Origin: Alistipes sp. | GTDB lineage: Bacteria > Bacteroidota > Bacteroidia > Bacteroidales > Rikenellaceae | Assembly (NCBI GenBank): GCA_021202985.1 | Contig: JAJQCA010000066.1 | Coordinates: 1 to 62,738, forward strand | Length of the DNA: 62,738 bases | Reading direction: 5' to 3' | Shown here: in pieces, positions 46,087 to 55,310 of the stretch | Layout of the letters: every line of letters starts with the position of its first letter | How positions within the stretch are numbered: the first letter of the stretch is position 1 | Notes under the pieces: generated by a model | What the model saw: only the letters and a program-made list of their open reading frames with translations | Database searches by the model: none | What the model was told of the DNA's origin: nothing | Program-made: the position numbers and the translations under genes

Positions 46087-47073
46087 TCAAATACCAAAGA
46101 CGTCTTGGGCGTAATCGAGGGCTTTTTTCTGTTCGTTTATAAAATATATACGGTTTTTGATTCCCGCCTGAGTTATAGGAATAGATGAACGCTTCCATGT
46201 AGTGTACCACGACTTGAGCAGATCGAATGTGTGGGAGTGGTTTGCTACAATAGGATTATAGAAATGGGCGTATATGATCCCCATATTTATATTGTCGCTT
46301 TTAATTATTTCTATATTGTTGCCATATATTTGCGTGCTATGATAATAAATATCTATAACCTTTCCAGAGCCGGGATCAATTCCTTCAAGACATATTTTTT
46401 CAAATGTTTGAAGAAGATTATACAAATCTTCCAAGATACTATAGCCCTCGTCTTTGCTGATTAGGTTATATTCATAGAACATAATTAAATCCAATACATA
46501 GTTCCGAGTTATATCAATACCTAATATATACTCGGCAGCCTTTATATTTCTGATCGAATCTGAAAAACTTAAATCCCTTTCCCGATGTGTATTTTTTTTA
46601 AGGATCTGTGCCAATGGCGGTACCGTTTCAAGGCCCTTATTATAAAAGAACCATTTCTGCTCGGAAAAAGCTGATAAATATTTCAAATCGGCAAAAGAAA
46701 ATTCCGGGATATTATTACATAGCCGCATCAACCGGGAGTTTGCAGACGCAGAGGCTGTAGCGAAGGTTTTAGAATACCATTCTGACATACCTGACGAGCC
46801 GTCCGGGTGATTATGGTCGAAAACACGTAATTCCATCGGGTGCATTTCAACGACGGGATTTTCTTCCATTATTTCACTCAGAGGAATTCTCAGCTCGTTG
46901 ATTAGTATGAAAAGTTCCTCGATTGAGAACCGTGTCCGTCCACTGAGTTTATTATATATGGTATCCTGGGATACATTCAATAACGGAGCAAGCCGACGGG
47001 CAAAACCATATGGTTTGGGATATCTGACCGATATAGAATGATTAAGCCGATCTAATATATTCTGATATGTCAT
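46087..47073 (-). CDS. HTH regulator upstream of the fimbrial operon
   Basis: A 328-aa protein with an N-terminal helix-turn-helix at about residues 20-60 (L-L-N-V-S-Q-D-T-I-Y-N-K-L-S-G then R-F-S-I-E-E-L-F-I-L), similar in form to Cro/XRE-type readers. The long remainder is mostly helical with an aromatic central section and no enzyme motif I know. It is on the same strand and just upstream of the fimbrial genes, so a regulatory role for that operon is likely but inferred. It is AT-richer than the fimbrial genes. Confidence 0.65.
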   Translation of the reverse strand: MTYQNILDRLNHSISVRYPKPYGFARRLAPLLNVSQDTIYNKLSGRTRFSIEELFILINELRIPLSEIMEENPVVEMHPMELRVFDHNHPDGSSGMSEWYSKTFATASASANSRLMRLCNNIPEFSFADLKYLSAFSEQKWFFYNKGLETVPPLAQILKKNTHRERDLSFSDSIRNIKAAEYILGIDITRNYVLDLIMFYEYNLISKDEGYSILEDLYNLLQTFEKICLEGIDPGSGKVIDIYYHSTQIYGNNIEIIKSDNINMGIIYAHFYNPIVANHSHTFDLLKSWYTTWKRSSIPITQAGIKNRIYFINEQKKALDYAQDVFGI

Positions 47074-47093
47074 TCTTAATGTTCATTTATTCA

Positions 47094-48624
47094 TTATCGC
47101 GGATTGGGTTTCATGCCGGCCTTAATGGCATACAGCGGTATTTGAATAGCGCGGCGAGGGTCGGTGCGCGGCATAAAATCAGTCTGGCTGATTATTTCCC
47201 CGTTTTCGATCTCCCTGCGGTATATTTCTATTCCGTATCTTTTTATGTCGAACCATCTGAATCCTTCGTGAATAAAAACCGATCTACGCAGATGGAGAAG
47301 TGCATGAATAAACGCCTCGACCTCGCCGTTAATACCGAGTGCGGGATCGAGGGCTTTTTTAGGGGTCGGTTTATCCCAAGTATAATAATCCATCGCGGGG
47401 CCGTAAAAAATAGATATCATTTCCCGGGTCACTCCGCTCTGGGTTGAGTATGCTCTCAAAAAAGTCGAAATATCACCGGTGGCCAGATCGAGGCATTCAT
47501 CGCCTTTCTCGCCGCTGAGGCGAACATAAGCTTCAGCCCTGTTCAAAAGAACTTCTTCGGTCGTGAACAGCGGTATGAGCATAAGGTCTCCCGGATGGGT
47601 ACAAATTTTAGGTACGGCAAAATAAGGTTCCAGCCCAACCGAAAAGTCTCCGTGAAGGTGTATATCCATATACGACCGGCCCCACAGTCCGCTTCGATGC
47701 ATTCCTTCGGTTTGCTGTACGATAAGGTTATTGCCGATCCTCGACGGTGCCATCATGCCTCCATAAGTGCTCCACAGCCCGTGAAAACTTCCCAGCATCA
47801 GGTTGGCTTCCACCGAAATGTCGGAGTACCGGAGCCTCCTCCGGTAATCCTGGTGTTCGAGTTCTTTCAGTTCTTTCCAATCCCGAAGTGCCGGTGCGCC
47901 CGGGCCATCGAGGATCTCGGATGAATATTCGATCACTTTCTCAAACTCGGACTTATAGAGGTAAAATCTCGAGGCGAAAGCCAGGGCGGCCAGCCGGTTA
48001 AAATGGTATTTGGGTACCTGAAGAATTTTATCGTCCAGAAGCGGAAGCCCGGTGGTTAGATCTTCCTCTATTTTACGATACACCGTTTCGACCGTTTCCC
48101 TGTCATACCGCGGGTTAAAGTTTTTCTCAGGGGCCGTGACATAGGGAACGCCCGGATCGATTCCGGAAGTTTCGGTGTTATAATGGTTACAGAAAATATT
48201 TACCAGTATAAAATGGCAAAAGGCCCGGCAAATGAGCGCCTCGCCTTTATAGGGCATAAGGTTTTCGGTTTCACCCATTTCCCCGATGGATTCCAAAGCG
48301 AGGTTGGCGTGGAAGATCGCGTTATAATAGTCTGTCCATAACACAAGCGGGCTATCTCCGATATCTACGGTCACATCTTCCCAATGGAACACCTGCCGCG
48401 ACATTTCATCCCGGTATACTTCAAGGTAGGAAAGCAGGTCGGTTTCGTCGCACGAATATTCTGCAACCCACGCCCAGTGCCTGGCCGGATAGGCGTTTAC
48501 TAAAACCTTCCTTACCTTTTCTTCGCTATCGATAACCAATCGATCAGTGGGGTCTTTCTCAAGAAAAGAATTACAAGACCACAGAAATGCGGCATATAAA
48601 ATGACTGTATAAAAAAAACTTCAC
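47094..48624 (-). pseudogene. SusD/RagB-like lipoprotein, frameshifted at an 8-T tract
   Basis: An outer-membrane nutrient-binding lipoprotein of the SusD/RagB family. From the TTG at 48539 the protein runs 481 aa with SusD features (helical TPR-like body, F-R-W-F-D-I-K-R near the end). The true N-terminus lies upstream. A GTG at 48622-48624 overlaps the SusC stop (GTGA) and begins K-F-F. After an 8-base T run (48611-48618) the frame differs from the body. If the run were seven T, the frames would join into a signal peptide with lipobox L-W-S-C, then N-S-F-L-E-K-D-P-T-D-R-L. I therefore read it as a frameshifted and possibly phase-variable gene. It pairs with SusC. Confidence 0.82.
48611..48618 (-). 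repeat. T8 homopolymer in the SusD signal-peptide codons
   Basis: Eight T on the coding strand, at codons 3-5 counted from GTG 48624. Loss of one base would restore the SusD frame. The tract could undergo slippage in replication or transcription. Confidence 0.75.
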
Positions 48625-51600
48625 AAGCCTATTTTTAGAGTAAATGTGAACTGACGGGGAACTGGTAGGGACACTCCGCCCGAATTGTGGTATTCTGGAT
48701 CCTGCCCGTGCAGCCTTTTGTCGGAATATAAAAGACAAAGGTTCGTCACTTGGAATTTGACCGACAGGTTTTTTAACTTCCAATGCTCCGTGATTCCTTT
48801 TGGAAGGTCGTATTGCAGGGACACCTCTTTAAGCCTTAAGAAACCACCGTCCGCCACCCTCGCGGTGGAGTAGTTGTATGCCGTGTATGCGTAGTTTAAA
48901 AAGCCGTTTTCATGACCGGTGTAATGGGGAATGGACGGTATATCGGTTTTGTCCCCGTCGTTGATAAACCTGTTTTTAATCTCCTTCGGCATCGAACCGT
49001 AGTCCGTATAATTATTTGCGAATAACGGATCGAGCCTAACTTTATTCCCGAACGCATAAGTCATATAAATATTGAGGCTGAAGTTCCGGTATTTGAAATT
49101 GTTTCCGATACTACCGCTTACCGTAGGATCGGTTGGCCCTTCGTATACGAGGTGATCGGTATACTGATTATCGAATGATATGTAGCCGGTCGTGGGCCCG
49201 TATAAATAGTCTTCGATAATCGGGAATCCCTTCTCATTCAGCCCGAGATATTTAAATGAGAACAGGGCTCTTACCGGATACCCCTCTTTAACATATCCAT
49301 AACCTGAAACGAGATCGAATATATAGCTGTCGCTTTCCAGTTTTGTAATTTTAGTCTTTCCCGTCCAGAAAACCAGGTCTGTCAACCAACGAAAATCAGC
49401 CATGGAAATATTTAAACTTGAAAAAGACAATTCATACCCGTATGATTTCATCGAAGCTATATTCCCCCATTTCGTCCTTAAGCCTCCGACTCCTTGCGTA
49501 GTTGCCATTCCTATCAGATCGTAATTGTTGCGCCTGTAATAGTCCATGCTTACATTTATACGATTATTAAAAATACCTATGTCCAGTCCGATATTTAATT
49601 CGCGCTTCTTTTCATAAGTCAGGTTCCGGTTTTCTGTTGTCCAATAAGTTATACCGTCCTCCTGTAATTCGGGGTAAGGTCTTTTAGATGGATTATAGAC
49701 CAGTCCGAGCGCGGATAATGTGGCCGCGTCAGGGCCGGTGTCGCCCGTCAGGCTATACGAGATCCTGACCGAAAGACCGCATAATACCGAATTAACCGGC
49801 CGGAAGAAATTTTCTTCATGGATGTTCCACCTGCCGGAAATATTCCCTGTCGGAAGCCATCGTGCCTGTTTCGAACTACCCATTCGGTTCGTCCCTTCGT
49901 ACCGGGCCGTACCGTTGACAATATATTTACCCGCGTAAGAATAAGTCACGGAACCGAAAAAAGCCACGTCCCGGTAATAAGTATTCATATCTGGTTTTTT
50001 CTGCCGGGAATAAGTAGAAAACTCTTCGCCGGGATTATCCGGGATATAGCCGCTATTTTCCCTGTCCACCGCCCTTATCTCTGTTCCCGACAGAAGGGTG
50101 ATTTGATTCCTGTCTGACAGATTCCCGTTCCAGAGGGCCGTCAGGCGTAAATCCCGGCTCGTCGCCTGGTAAGTGTAATGGCTGTATCGTCCGTCATAGT
50201 CTTCTCCACGATCGAGATAGGTTCGGAACATATTTGAAGCGGGACTAATATAATGGGACGTTTTGTTATCCTGTCGACGCCACGCACCGAGTGCCGATAT
50301 AGCCAACGACCGGATCGGGATCCATCTCAGTTGTCCCTGAAATTTTAGGTCGGTGACTTTGTATCGTAAGTAATTATTTTCCAACTCATGCCTTATGTTA
50401 AATTCCTCCCCGTTATAAAGATATGATTCATCGGGATCGAGGGTTCGGCTGGTATTCATCGCATACCGGTACGGGTTTATATCCGAAGGACGGGTGATCG
50501 TCCCGTAACTATAATCTGTTTTCTGCTCCAAAGTTCCGGGAGCGTTCTGGGTACGGTAAGAAGCTGTGGTGATAAGGTTTGCCGAGAGGTTGTGCCTTAT
50601 GGTTTGGGTATAATTCAGGTTAGCCGTTAGTCGGCGTACTTTACTTTGAAGGCTCCAACCCGGATCGTCCATTATTCCTATCGAAGCGTACTGGGTCGAG
50701 CTTTCAGACCCTCCTGAATAACTCACCGAATGGGTCTGAACAAGCGAATTACGAAAAAGTTCATTGAACCAGTCGGTATTGCGATGGGCGGCTTTTTGGA
50801 GATAGGAAGGATTTTCTTCTCCATACAATTCATACATTTTACCGTAAATGCCGTAAGAACCCTCGTTCGACATTTGGTTTTGTGAGAACCAGCCATCCGT
50901 AACCATATCCCCGAATACCTCCATTTGTTCACTTGAGTTGAGTATAGAACGGTTGCCGTACAGTGGTTTAGAGCGGACGGAAAACTCTCCTGTATAATTT
51001 ACTCTTCTCTCTCCGGGATGGCCTTTTTTAGTAGTAATGACAATCACTCCGGCCATAGCCCGGCCGCCGTATATAGACGTAGCAGCACCGTCTTTTAGAA
51101 TCTGAAAACTCTCTATATCGTGGGGATTAAGTCCCGAGACCGCGGAACTAAGAATGGTTTCGGCATCACCAGAGGCAAGATCGTCGGCGTTGATCTCCAA
51201 GGCGTCTTCGATTATAACACCATCCACCACCCAAAGCGGCTGGGAATTTCCGTAGATCGAAGTAGCGCCGCGTATCCTTATTTTAGGGGAAGCACCAAAC
51301 GTCCCGGACACGTTTGATAAGACCACACCCGCCGAGCGCCCCTCGAGCGAGCGGCTCGCTTCGGTAACGCCCGATATTAAAACGTTTTCTGCCGGAAAAC
51401 GGTCGGCGGCTCCCGTAAACAATCTACGGTCGACCGAAGTCATACCGTTTACCACAACCTCAGGGATTGTTTGTACTCTCTCCTTTAGAACGATGTTATA
51501 ATGCTCTGCATCTCCAACTGAAAACTCATAAGTCTCCATGCCAAAACAACTGATCTTAATCGTACAATCCTTTACGATTTCAATCTTAAATCTGCCGTCA

Positions 51601-52037
51601 TTTGCGGAAAATACACCTTTGTTCTTTTCATATTTATCTACTACAAAAGCTCCGGGGATAGCTTCCCCTTGCGTATCTTTTACAGTGCCGGTAATTACCC
51701 GTGAATCATAGTTTCCAATATCCGTTATTGATTTTATCACCACAGTCGAGCCGACTGTGATGTAATCTGTTTGTTTGCCGGGAAAAATGGATTCGAAGCA
51801 CTCGTTGAGTGAAGAATTTTCTAAGGACAGGTCAATTTTTCCCGAGTCGTCAAATAGTTCCGTATCATAAACGAAGTGTATCCCTGTTTGTGCTGTTATG
51901 CGCTTAAGGGCCTTATTGATGGACACGCTTCTCGCTTTTAAAGTAACAGTAACCTGCTGTGAATTCGCTTCTTTAACTATGAGTAATTGGAAACAGAGTG
52001 CTATGAAAATAATTATGGTGCTGTTTAACCCCTTCAC
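48621..52037 (-). CDS. SusC/RagA TonB-linked outer-membrane transporter
   Basis: An 1138-aa TonB-dependent transporter. After a signal peptide (ending A-N-S-Q, about residue 27) comes an STN domain (about 30-90), which lets the receptor signal to a FecR-type anti-sigma factor. A carboxypeptidase-D-like regulatory domain (about 112-195, starting G-T-V-K-D-T-Q-G-E-A), the plug (A-D-R-F-P-A-E to about 370) and a large beta barrel follow. The C-terminus matches SusC proteins (R-Q-F-T-F-T-L-K-I-G-L). FecR and sigma genes lie just upstream, in an operon-like order. Confidence 0.94.
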   Translation of the reverse strand: MKGLNSTIIIFIALCFQLLIVKEANSQQVTVTLKARSVSINKALKRITAQTGIHFVYDTELFDDSGKIDLSLENSSLNECFESIFPGKQTDYITVGSTVVIKSITDIGNYDSRVITGTVKDTQGEAIPGAFVVDKYEKNKGVFSANDGRFKIEIVKDCTIKISCFGMETYEFSVGDAEHYNIVLKERVQTIPEVVVNGMTSVDRRLFTGAADRFPAENVLISGVTEASRSLEGRSAGVVLSNVSGTFGASPKIRIRGATSIYGNSQPLWVVDGVIIEDALEINADDLASGDAETILSSAVSGLNPHDIESFQILKDGAATSIYGGRAMAGVIVITTKKGHPGERRVNYTGEFSVRSKPLYGNRSILNSSEQMEVFGDMVTDGWFSQNQMSNEGSYGIYGKMYELYGEENPSYLQKAAHRNTDWFNELFRNSLVQTHSVSYSGGSESSTQYASIGIMDDPGWSLQSKVRRLTANLNYTQTIRHNLSANLITTASYRTQNAPGTLEQKTDYSYGTITRPSDINPYRYAMNTSRTLDPDESYLYNGEEFNIRHELENNYLRYKVTDLKFQGQLRWIPIRSLAISALGAWRRQDNKTSHYISPASNMFRTYLDRGEDYDGRYSHYTYQATSRDLRLTALWNGNLSDRNQITLLSGTEIRAVDRENSGYIPDNPGEEFSTYSRQKKPDMNTYYRDVAFFGSVTYSYAGKYIVNGTARYEGTNRMGSSKQARWLPTGNISGRWNIHEENFFRPVNSVLCGLSVRISYSLTGDTGPDAATLSALGLVYNPSKRPYPELQEDGITYWTTENRNLTYEKKRELNIGLDIGIFNNRINVSMDYYRRNNYDLIGMATTQGVGGLRTKWGNIASMKSYGYELSFSSLNISMADFRWLTDLVFWTGKTKITKLESDSYIFDLVSGYGYVKEGYPVRALFSFKYLGLNEKGFPIIEDYLYGPTTGYISFDNQYTDHLVYEGPTDPTVSGSIGNNFKYRNFSLNIYMTYAFGNKVRLDPLFANNYTDYGSMPKEIKNRFINDGDKTDIPSIPHYTGHENGFLNYAYTAYNYSTARVADGGFLRLKEVSLQYDLPKGITEHWKLKNLSVKFQVTNLCLLYSDKRLHGQDPEYHNSGGVSLPVPRQFTFTLKIGL

Positions 52038-52080
52038 TTATCGTTTGGTATTATCGATTTTTGGTATGTGTACCTATTTG

Positions 52081-53181
52081 CTATTTGAGACTTTGTGCTG
52101 CTTTTATTGAATATCCGTTAACAGTTTTTTCGAATGAAACAGGATGTACTGCCTCTATTACGCTTATTAATTCTTCCAGCGGTATGTCCCTTTCAATTGT
52201 ACCGGATAATAATATCTTTCGAGAAACAATAGGATCACAGGTTATTGTGACTCCGTACCATTTTGATAATAAAAGAGCTATTTCATTCAAGGGCCTTCCG
52301 GCAAAATCGAAATTGCCATCCATCCACGGACTGACGTTTTCGATGTCTGCGCTGTTGATGACATAATCATTCTCCGAGATAACTAACTGCTCACCTGGTT
52401 TGAGTTTAACACTATCTCTTCCTCCCGACAGGTAAATATTAACTTTCCCCTCTATCAAAGTGACTTCTGACTTTTGATTTTCATAAGACATTACATTCAA
52501 CGTGGTGCCCAGAACAACAATTTCTCCTTTATGAATTTCTATTACAAACGGGTTTAACTCATCCTCTACCACATCGAAATATGCTTCGCCGGAAAGCTTT
52601 ACTCTCCTTTCTCCGTCGACGAATTCAGAGGGAAATGTAAGCCAGGACATCGAATTTATTGTCGCGTCCGTTCCGTCAGGCAAGCTTACGGAACTTATAT
52701 TTCTTCTGGATACAATGAGTTTATTCTCTCCTGGTTGTGAACCTTGCAGGGTATAAAATTCCTTGCTTACATGCCCCTTATCCAACTCCCTTGTTGTTCC
52801 GTCAGATAATATCAAATAATTCTTATCAGGATCCAGTCCCCTAGTTATCCATGACATATTGGAAACATCGCTCTGAAACGATCCTGTAAGCATGAAAATT
52901 ATTGTAACTATCAGAGCCAAAGAACTAGCAATACCCGGATAACGGATGGCTCTGATAGTTTTCTTAATCCTGAATGTTTTTCTAAAATCTTTAAGAAAGT
53001 CATCCAGATCATCATCAGCCATATTTACATTAGTACTCCAGTAATATTTGAGGTTATCGAACAATTCGACATTCGCAGGGTCTGATTCAAGCCACTGTTT
53101 GAGCTCTTGCTTTTCTTCCACGGTTATTTCTCCGGAAAGTTCATTGGCGATAATTTGGTCTATCATCTCAAAAGAATCCAT
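52081..53181 (-). CDS. FecR family anti-sigma factor
   Basis: A 366-aa membrane anti-sigma factor. The cytosolic N-terminus (about 1-80) has F-D-N-L-K-Y-Y-W and binds sigma. One transmembrane helix lies at about 85-105. The periplasmic FecR domain follows with L-S-D-G-T, T-L-P-D-G-T style segments and V-I-E-I-H-K-G-E-I-V-V-L-G-T-T-L-N-V. The C-terminal DUF4974-type region is at about 295-360. It should link the STN domain of the adjacent SusC to the ECF sigma factor. That sigma gene is frameshifted here. Confidence 0.93.
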   Translation of the reverse strand: MDSFEMIDQIIANELSGEITVEEKQELKQWLESDPANVELFDNLKYYWSTNVNMADDDLDDFLKDFRKTFRIKKTIRAIRYPGIASSLALIVTIIFMLTGSFQSDVSNMSWITRGLDPDKNYLILSDGTTRELDKGHVSKEFYTLQGSQPGENKLIVSRRNISSVSLPDGTDATINSMSWLTFPSEFVDGERRVKLSGEAYFDVVEDELNPFVIEIHKGEIVVLGTTLNVMSYENQKSEVTLIEGKVNIYLSGGRDSVKLKPGEQLVISENDYVINSADIENVSPWMDGNFDFAGRPLNEIALLLSKWYGVTITCDPIVSRKILLSGTIERDIPLEELISVIEAVHPVSFEKTVNGYSIKAAQSLK

Positions 53182-53197
53182 ACGAGCTACTTTGAAA

Positions 53198-53763
53198 TTA
53201 TTTCGTTAATTGTGTTTTGATTTTTTTTATAGCCATATAAATATGGTAATTAAGAGTGCCTACCGATATCTCCATTACTTCAGCTGCCTCACGATAACTC
53301 ATTTTATCTTCCCGCACCAGTTTGAAAGCCATTTTGCATTTATCTGGGAGTGTATCGACCAGATCGTTTATCATTTTAACATTCTCAATCGAAATAATTG
53401 CGTCTTCCGGAGAATATGTCTGAATGTCATTGAATAGTTCCACTTCAATATTGTCAATGTCAACCGTTTTTATTTTTCCTTTATTTAATTCTTTTAGAGC
53501 ACGGTATTTCGCTATACGATAAAGTATGTATTGAATGAATATGGATAAATGATTTTATCGCGGTTTTTCCACACGGCAATGAAAACATCCGACAACACTT
53601 CTTTAACAATTCTTCTGTCTTTCAAAAAAATGCTCAAGTATCTTTTCAGGGGATAGTAGTATATTTTAATAAGTTCTTCCAATGCTTTTTCCCCATACGA
53701 ACCATTGAGTTCGTAAAGTAGCAGAGTAATCTTTTCTTTATCTTCCATTGGCGTTTTTAACAT
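53198..53763 (-). pseudogene. ECF sigma factor, frameshifted
   Basis: Two open segments form one sigma-70 ECF factor. The N-terminal part (53512-53763) has region 2 (Y-Y-Y-P-L-K-R-Y-L then L-S-D-V-F-I-A-V-W-K-N-R) and stops at TAG 53512-53514. The next phase continues without a gap as I-A-K-Y-R-A-L-K-E-L-N-K-G-K and runs to 53198, with region 4 ending V-G-T-L-N-Y-H-I-Y-M-A-I-K-K-I-K. One inserted base near 53513-53520 would join them into about 188 aa, the normal length. No homopolymer lies at the break, so an assembly error there is less expected, but it is not excluded. Confidence 0.85.
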
Positions 53764-54073
53764 CGTGGGTTCTTAATTGTATAGTACCTCCGATAAAAGA
53801 ATCTTATTGGTTTTGATACAGTTTTTTCTTAATTATATACCGAATTCAGAATATTGGCGACAGATAAGTACGTGCGTTTTAGAATCAAACAAATATACCT
53901 CTAAAGACTAAATGCAACATAATTATGTTCGTTTTGACTATTTAAAAGTTTGTATATCGCCGACACCCGAAATTAAACAAGACATGAAGTAGGTTCGGGA
54001 GATATTCGATTAATCTAAGCTGGTGATATTATTAGTCCTGCTCAAAAGATTGGGCAGGACTAATCGATAAAAA
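53764..54073. other. Gene-free low-GC spacer with one hairpin
   Basis: About 310 AT-rich bases with no supportable reading frame. They include an 11-bp inverted repeat (54031-54041 with 54054-54064). It holds the region upstream of the broken sigma gene, where a promoter would be expected, but no exact TAnnTTTG box was noticed in the right orientation. Confidence 0.4.
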
Positions 54074-54098
54074 AGGCCCCTATAATATAAGGGACCTT
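54074..54098 (-). terminator. Terminator with T6 run on the minus strand
   Basis: An imperfect stem (about 54089-54098 with 54075-54084). Read on the minus strand it is followed by six T. It overlaps the last codons of the small frame at 54080-54241, whose transcript it would end. Confidence 0.6.
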
Positions 54099-54241
54099 AA
54101 AGTGAGCTTTTCTCTTGCCCATCTTATTTCTTCAGTGGTTTCCTCATTCAATTCATTATTATCTTTCAAAATATTTTCATAAGCATCAATTAGAATGCAA
54201 TACCCTGACGATGTGTTATATCGCATGTCGTCATATTGCAT
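54080..54241 (-). CDS. Small unknown protein (53 aa)
   Basis: A 53-aa frame ending inside a terminator. Its second half (N-E-E-T-T-E-E-I-R-W-A-R-E-K-L) resembles a segment of the larger protein at 55311-56498 (S-E-E-A-L-T-E-I-K-W-A-K-H-K-I). That suggests a real, related short protein rather than noise. No family is recognised. It is 39 bases downstream of the metallophosphoesterase on the same strand. Confidence 0.45.
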   Translation of the reverse strand: MQYDDMRYNTSSGYCILIDAYENILKDNNELNEETTEEIRWAREKLTLRSLIL

Positions 54242-54280
54242 CGTAGATAGAAATAAAAATAACCGAATAATATAGATGGT

Positions 54281-55054
54281 TCAATAAAGTATCTTTAGTT
54301 CCATAATGTTCAAAGCAGTAAACTTAACATCATCAATCACCTCGAAATGGGATGCATGAAAATGACCATAATACCACTCTTTAAGCGGATGCCCATCTTT
54401 GTTGAGCTTATCTAATATCTTATCGGGTATGGACCGCTCAACATTTAAATCGGCAGCCAACTGTGGATCTCTTTTAAGCCATATCTGAATTCCGGACTTA
54501 TTGACAGGGAAACAAAAAGAAGGACATGTATGGGTAATTACGGTGTCGATGCCAATGGAAGAATTTTTAAGCTCGGTTAAATTATCTTCATCATAAAAAG
54601 GCTTTTCATTCTCCCAGTAATAAAAAGGATTATTCTTTTCTTCAACTCGATCCTCTTTCATTGCGGCGATTCGATCGATTCTATCCACAGAGATGCCACC
54701 TCCCACACACAGTATATTTCTATCCCTGAATCGGATGACGCTATAATCCGGAACAGTTTTCATCCGTGGAAAATCCAGCAACTCATCGTCGAAATACTTC
54801 GGATCGTCATGGTTTCCGCGCAATAGTAATAACTGGCAATTTAATTTATCCAGCGTTTTCTCAAGTTTGTTATATAACTGGTCGTAATATGCTCGCTTCT
54901 CGAACCCAATACCACAGTCTCCTGCAATCAAGATTACCGCATCGATTACTTTCTTAAGCTTTAGCTTATAGAGTAACTCGGAGAATTCGCCATGGATATC
55001 GCCGCATATAATAAAGGATGCAATGTTTACATCAAGGTTATTATAAATTCTCAT
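54281..55054 (-). CDS. Calcineurin-like metallophosphoesterase
   Basis: A 257-aa phosphoesterase with an intact set of metal-binding motifs: C-G-D-I-H-G-E (near residue 18), A-G-D-C-G, L-R-G-N-H-D-D (near 80), T-H-T-C-P-S-F (near 172) and Y-G-H-F-H-A-S (near 236). The substrate is unknown. A closely related but broken copy lies at 58339 on the other strand, with the intervening genes between. It may form an operon with the 53-aa protein downstream. Confidence 0.9.
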   Translation of the reverse strand: MRIYNNLDVNIASFIICGDIHGEFSELLYKLKLKKVIDAVILIAGDCGIGFEKRAYYDQLYNKLEKTLDKLNCQLLLLRGNHDDPKYFDDELLDFPRMKTVPDYSVIRFRDRNILCVGGGISVDRIDRIAAMKEDRVEEKNNPFYYWENEKPFYDEDNLTELKNSSIGIDTVITHTCPSFCFPVNKSGIQIWLKRDPQLAADLNVERSIPDKILDKLNKDGHPLKEWYYGHFHASHFEVIDDVKFTALNIMELKILY

Positions 55055-55170
55055 ATTATCATCTCTAATGTTTAATCGCCTAACTCAATATATCTCTTAT
55101 ATTTGCTTTTACAAAAATATTCATTGAAAATGGACTATTTACATTCTCTTTATGAATGGAACAGTAACAC

Positions 55171-55194
55171 AACGCCGGAGAAATCTCCGGCGTT
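55171..55194. terminator. Short hairpin downstream of the coiled-coil gene
   Basis: Perfect 11-base arms (55171-55181 with 55184-55194) around a two-base centre. T-rich sequence follows only on the plus strand. It lies 117 bases past the stop of the minus-strand gene at 55311. Confidence 0.45.
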
Positions 55195-55310
55195 TATCGT
55201 ATCATTCCCGTCATTGTATAAACTATGTAGACGTTGTGGGTATTACCCATGAGTAAGAAGTTGCCACTTCCACAATAATAGTAAATCTATTAATGTTCAC
55301 CGTTGTCAAA

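Noticed and set aside
45917-46210. Minus-strand frame overlapping the end of the HTH regulator gene
   Set aside because: It overlaps the better-supported regulator in another phase and shows no family features.
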